Positions 60,981 to 64,000 of a DNA stretch of 64,000 nucleotides are shown piece after piece. The DNA is from Tabrizicola sp. GTDB taxonomy: Bacteria; Pseudomonadota; Alphaproteobacteria; Rhodobacterales; Rhodobacteraceae. Below the pieces are notes generated by a model that was not told the origin of the DNA, searched no databases, and saw only the letters and a program-made list of their open reading frames with translations. Within the stretch, counting starts at the first letter, position 1; every line of letters begins with the position of its first letter. Both the position numbers and the translations under genes were made by a program. The stretch lies in NCBI RefSeq assembly GCF_030373185.1, contig NZ_JAUCZH010000007.1, forward strand, positions 186,001 through 250,000. The letters are read 5' to 3'.

Positions 60981-63755
60981 ATGACCAAGGCGGCAACGGC
61001 CGCAGCGGACCCATCGGGTGCGGCACTTTACACGGTGCCGGACGCCACAACCCTGACAGAAGCTGTTCTGGCTGATCTTGGCGATGCAGCAGACGCCCGC
61101 GAGGCACGGTCCGTGGTGGTCGGGCATCTGCAAGCGGCCAAGATCACGGCCAATGCCGGTTTTGAGGCGGCCTTCCTTGCCGCCCCCCGATCTGCCCGCG
61201 CCTTGGTGACGGCTCAGGCCGCACTGACCGATGTGCTGGTGCAGGTGACACTTTCCGCCGCCCTCAAGCTGCACCCGGTCCCGAACCCGACCGAGGCGGA
61301 ACGGATCGCCGTTCTGGGCGTCGGCGGCTATGGGCGGGCCGAAATGGCGCCGCAATCGGATGTGGACCTGTTGTTCCTGACCCCGTGGAAGATCACCCCA
61401 TGGGCCGAAAGCGTCATCGAGACGATGCTTTACATGCTTTGGGATCTGAAACTGAAGGTCGGCCATTCAAGTCGGACGGTCAAGGATTGCGTGCGACTGG
61501 GGCGCGAGGATGTAACGATCCGCACCGCCCTTCTGGAGAATCGATTCATCTGCGGCTATGCGCCCCTTGCGACCGATCTTGCCGACAGGCTCTGGTCGGA
61601 GCTGTTCAAGAACTCCGGCCCGGAATTCATCGAGGCAAAGCTGGCCGAGCGGGCCGAGCGCCACAGACGGCAAGGCGGCCAGCGCTATGTGCTGGAACCG
61701 AACGTCAAAGAAGGCAAGGGGGGCTTGCGCGACCTCCAGACACTTTACTGGATCGGCAAGTATCTGCACCGGGTGCCGTCGGCCGAAGGGCTGGTGGCCG
61801 CCGGACTTCTGAGCCGGGACGAATTTGACAGCTTTGCGCAGGCCGAAGATTTCCTGTGGGCCGTGCGCTGCCACCTGCACTATGTCACCGGACGTCCGAC
61901 CGATACCCTGACCTTTGACTTGCAGGTCGAGGTAGCAGCCCGAATGGGTTACCGCGATGCCGGCGGGCGCCGTGCGGTGGAACATTTCATGCAGCACTAT
62001 TTCCGGCTGGCCACCCGGGTGGGTGAACTGACCCGCATATTCCTGACCGAACTGGAAGCCCGCCACGCCAAGCGTGAAGCCAGCCTTTTCGGCATCTTCA
62101 AGCGCACCAAGCAGGTCAGGGCCGGCTTCAAGCTGGTGCAGGGCCGGATCGACGTGGCCGATCCGAATACCTTTCTGTCAGACAAGCTGAACCTGCTGCG
62201 CGTGTTTGAAGAAGCGCTGCGCACCGGCTATCTCCTTCACCCAAATGTCATGCGCCTTCTGGCCGCAAACCTTGACCTTATCGACGAAGACATGCGCGAC
62301 GACCCCGAGGCGCGGCGCATCTTCCTTGATCTCCTTCTTAAACACGGCAACCCCGAACGCAGCCTGCGCCGGATGAACGAACTTGGCGTCCTTTCAGCCT
62401 TCATCCCGGAATTCGAACCCATCGTCGCGATGATGCAGTTCAACCTTTACCACCACTACACGGTGGATGAGCACATCATCCAGACCATCAGCTGCCTTGC
62501 CCAGATTGAACGGGGGGAACTGGTCGAAGAGCTTCCCGTCGCCTCGGGCATCCTGAAAGAAGGCGTGAACCGCAAGGTGCTTTATGTGGCGCTCCTCCTG
62601 CATGACATCGGCAAGGGGCGGCCCGAGGATCACTCGATCCTTGGCGCGCAGCTGGCGCGGCGCATCGCCCCGCGGCTGGGGCTGGAGCCGGAGGAATGTG
62701 AAACCGTCGAATGGCTGGTGCGCTATCATCTTCTGATGTCCGACATGGCGCAAAAACGCGATATCGGCGACCCGCGCACACTGCGTGACTTTGCCAAGGC
62801 GGTGAAGACAAGGAAACGCCTGGACCTTCTGACCGTTCTGACCGTCTGCGACATTCGCGGCGTTGGCCCGGGGACATGGAACAACTGGAAGGCCATGCTG
62901 CTGCGCCAGCTTTACAAGCAGACAGCCGAGGCGCTTGAGGGTGGGCTGGAAAACGTCAACCGGGAAAACCGCAAGGATGATGCGACCAGCGCCCTGCGCG
63001 CCCGATTGAAAGACTGGGACAAGGCGGCGCTGGATCACGAGGTCAGCCGCCATTACGCCCCCTACTGGCAGGGCCTGTCGACCGACACGCATCTGGTCTT
63101 TGCCCGCCTTCTGCAAGGCCTTGCCGATGACGAGATCCGCATCGACCTGCACCCCGACCCCGACCGCGACGCCACCCGCGCCTGCTTTGCCTTGGCCGAT
63201 CACCCGGGCATCTTCAGCCGACTGGCCGGCGCTCTTGCACTGGTCGGTGCCAATGTCGTGGACGCACGGACCTACACGTCGAAGGACGGTTACGCGACCG
63301 CCGTCTTCTGGGTGCAGGACATCGAAGGCAAGCCCTATGAGGTATCGCGCCTGCCCCGTCTGCGGGGAATGATCGAAAAGACCCTGCGCGGTGAGGTTGT
63401 GGCGCGCGAAGCCCTGAAGGACCGCGACAAACTCAAGAAACGCGACCGCGAATTCCGGTTCCCGACCCACATCACCTTCGACAACGAAGGGTCTGAAATC
63501 TACACGATCATCGAGGTTGACACCCGAGACCGTCCGGGCCTGCTTTACGATCTTACCCGGACGCTTGCCGCCAACAACATCTACATCGCAAGTGCCGTCA
63601 TCGCGACCTACGGGGCGCAGGTGGTAGATACCTTCTATGTCAAGGACATGTTCGGCCTGAAGCTGCACCAGAAGCACAAGCAGGAGGCGCTTGACCGCAA
63701 GCTCCGCGCCGCCATCGCCGAAGGCGCGGAACGCGCGCAGGGCGCGCCTGCATGA
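60981..63755 (+). CDS. glnD: [Protein-PII] uridylyltransferase/uridylyl-removing enzyme
   Basis: This 924-residue nitrogen sensor modifies PII proteins (GlnB/GlnK) with UMP when glutamine is low and removes it when high. The nucleotidyltransferase site is VGGYGRAEMAPQSDVDLLFL (about 114-133, two Asp). A central HD domain has LLLHDIGKGRPEDHSILG, and two C-terminal ACT domains (about 720-800 and 840-910) bind glutamine. The 4-bp gap after the PBP activator indicates co-transcription. The stop overlaps murJ by four bases. The start at 60981 (MTKAATAAADPSG) gives a normal length. Confidence 0.97.
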   Translation: MTKAATAAADPSGAALYTVPDATTLTEAVLADLGDAADAREARSVVVGHLQAAKITANAGFEAAFLAAPRSARALVTAQAALTDVLVQVTLSAALKLHPVPNPTEAERIAVLGVGGYGRAEMAPQSDVDLLFLTPWKITPWAESVIETMLYMLWDLKLKVGHSSRTVKDCVRLGREDVTIRTALLENRFICGYAPLATDLADRLWSELFKNSGPEFIEAKLAERAERHRRQGGQRYVLEPNVKEGKGGLRDLQTLYWIGKYLHRVPSAEGLVAAGLLSRDEFDSFAQAEDFLWAVRCHLHYVTGRPTDTLTFDLQVEVAARMGYRDAGGRRAVEHFMQHYFRLATRVGELTRIFLTELEARHAKREASLFGIFKRTKQVRAGFKLVQGRIDVADPNTFLSDKLNLLRVFEEALRTGYLLHPNVMRLLAANLDLIDEDMRDDPEARRIFLDLLLKHGNPERSLRRMNELGVLSAFIPEFEPIVAMMQFNLYHHYTVDEHIIQTISCLAQIERGELVEELPVASGILKEGVNRKVLYVALLLHDIGKGRPEDHSILGAQLARRIAPRLGLEPEECETVEWLVRYHLLMSDMAQKRDIGDPRTLRDFAKAVKTRKRLDLLTVLTVCDIRGVGPGTWNNWKAMLLRQLYKQTAEALEGGLENVNRENRKDDATSALRARLKDWDKAALDHEVSRHYAPYWQGLSTDTHLVFARLLQGLADDEIRIDLHPDPDRDATRACFALADHPGIFSRLAGALALVGANVVDARTYTSKDGYATAVFWVQDIEGKPYEVSRLPRLRGMIEKTLRGEVVAREALKDRDKLKKRDREFRFPTHITFDNEGSEIYTIIEVDTRDRPGLLYDLTRTLAANNIYIASAVIATYGAQVVDTFYVKDMFGLKLHQKHKQEALDRKLRAAIAEGAERAQGAPA

Positions 63756-64000
63756 AACCCGTCCGCATCGTCAAGGGCTTCCTGACCGTCGGCTTCTGGA
63801 CGCTGGTCAGCCGCTTCGCGGGCCTTGTGCGTGACATCTTCCTTGCGAAGTATCTGGGCGACGGCCCCGTCGCGCAGGCCTTCGTCATCGCCCAATCCCT
63901 GCCCAACATGTTCCGCCGTTTCTTTGCCGAGGGGGCCTTCAACTTCGCCTTCATCCCGATGTTCGCCAAGAAGGTCGAGGCGGGTGAGGGCGCCGAGGCC
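63752..64000 (+). CDS. murJ: Lipid II flippase MurJ, N-terminal part (runs off the window)
   Basis: The first 83 codons of a MurJ/MviN protein: MKPVRIVKGFLTVGFWTLVSRFAGLVRDIFLAKYLGDGPVAQAFVIAQSLPNMFRRFFAEGAFNFAFIPMFAKK. The SRxxGxxRD and RRxxAEGAFxxAFxP patterns are diagnostic. It flips lipid II across the inner membrane. Its ATG lies in the glnD stop (ATGA), so it is translated by coupling. The rest is beyond base 64000. Confidence 0.95.
   Translation, partial: MKPVRIVKGFLTVGFWTLVSRFAGLVRDIFLAKYLGDGPVAQAFVIAQSLPNMFRRFFAEGAFNFAFIPMFAKKVEAGEGAEA

Noticed and set aside
1-64000. CRISPR arrays, rRNA or tRNA genes, phage structural genes, toxin-antitoxin pairs
   Set aside because: None was found by eye: no regularly spaced repeats, no tRNA-like cloverleaf ends, and no linked phage or antitoxin genes. 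A covariance-model scan would be needed to exclude small RNAs.

Overview
The window looks like chromosome from an alphaproteobacterium of the Rhodobacteraceae type. The evidence is high GC with strong third-position GC bias, a class I lysyl-tRNA synthetase, an RpoHII-like heat-shock sigma factor, a DUF4212/VC_2705-type symporter operon, a PBP-activator/rsmI/yraN neighbourhood, and many G+C-rich palindromic intergenic repeats carrying an AAATATCC-type core. No rRNA, tRNA or CRISPR array was seen.

Layout. 1-10.2 kb: a long minus-strand operon for acetate use and its putative signalling (acs, adk, DUF4212 plus sodium:solute symporter, a cNMP/CBS/nucleotidyltransferase protein, a small membrane protein, a response regulator, and a degenerate sensor-kinase body fused to a DnaQ-like exonuclease). 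10.4-18.1 kb: SulP transporter, HugZ-like protein, beta-helix protein, DUF4864 protein, lysK and terB. 18.1-21.96 kb: an accessory patch of lower GC with an IS5/IS427-type element, a small secreted Cys-rich protein, a duplicated scrap of the terB 3' end, and a divergent HxlR regulator/DUF4242 pair. 21.96-27.8 kb: dacB-type peptidase, nadD, ettA, a solitary ParA with a striking palindrome, a cold-shock protein and a pseudo-receiver.

28-43.8 kb is a catabolic island for quaternary-ammonium osmolytes. It holds class II aldolase, CocE-type hydrolase, choline-sulfatase, a GMC (choline dehydrogenase-like) oxidoreductase, OsmC and DHFR-like proteins. It then has a minus-strand operon that can be read as gamma-butyrobetaine -> butyrobetainyl-CoA -> crotonobetainyl-CoA -> carnitinyl-CoA -> carnitine -> 3-dehydrocarnitine -> betainyl-CoA -> glycine betaine. 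The genes are an NDP-forming CoA ligase, acyl-CoA dehydrogenase, CaiD-like hydratase, SDR, fused carnitine dehydrogenase-thioesterase, BKACE, and an unassigned HD-domain protein with a PhnZ-like His/Asp layout. A divergent GlxA/CdhR-type regulator flanks it. I see no exact precedent for the HD protein's role; it is my main candidate for new biochemistry here.

44.8-64 kb is mostly housekeeping: M3 peptidase, an amino-acid ABC permease and binding protein lacking an ATPase, ChaC-like cyclotransferase, a membrane-anchored ThiF/MoeB protein, dut, coaBC, rpoH, cobU and a phosphatase, GST, yifB, gshB, yraN, rsmI, PBP activator, glnD and the start of murJ. Members of the dispersed palindromic repeat family lie between many genes; one supplies the start codon of dut and another the C-terminus of the carnitine regulator.
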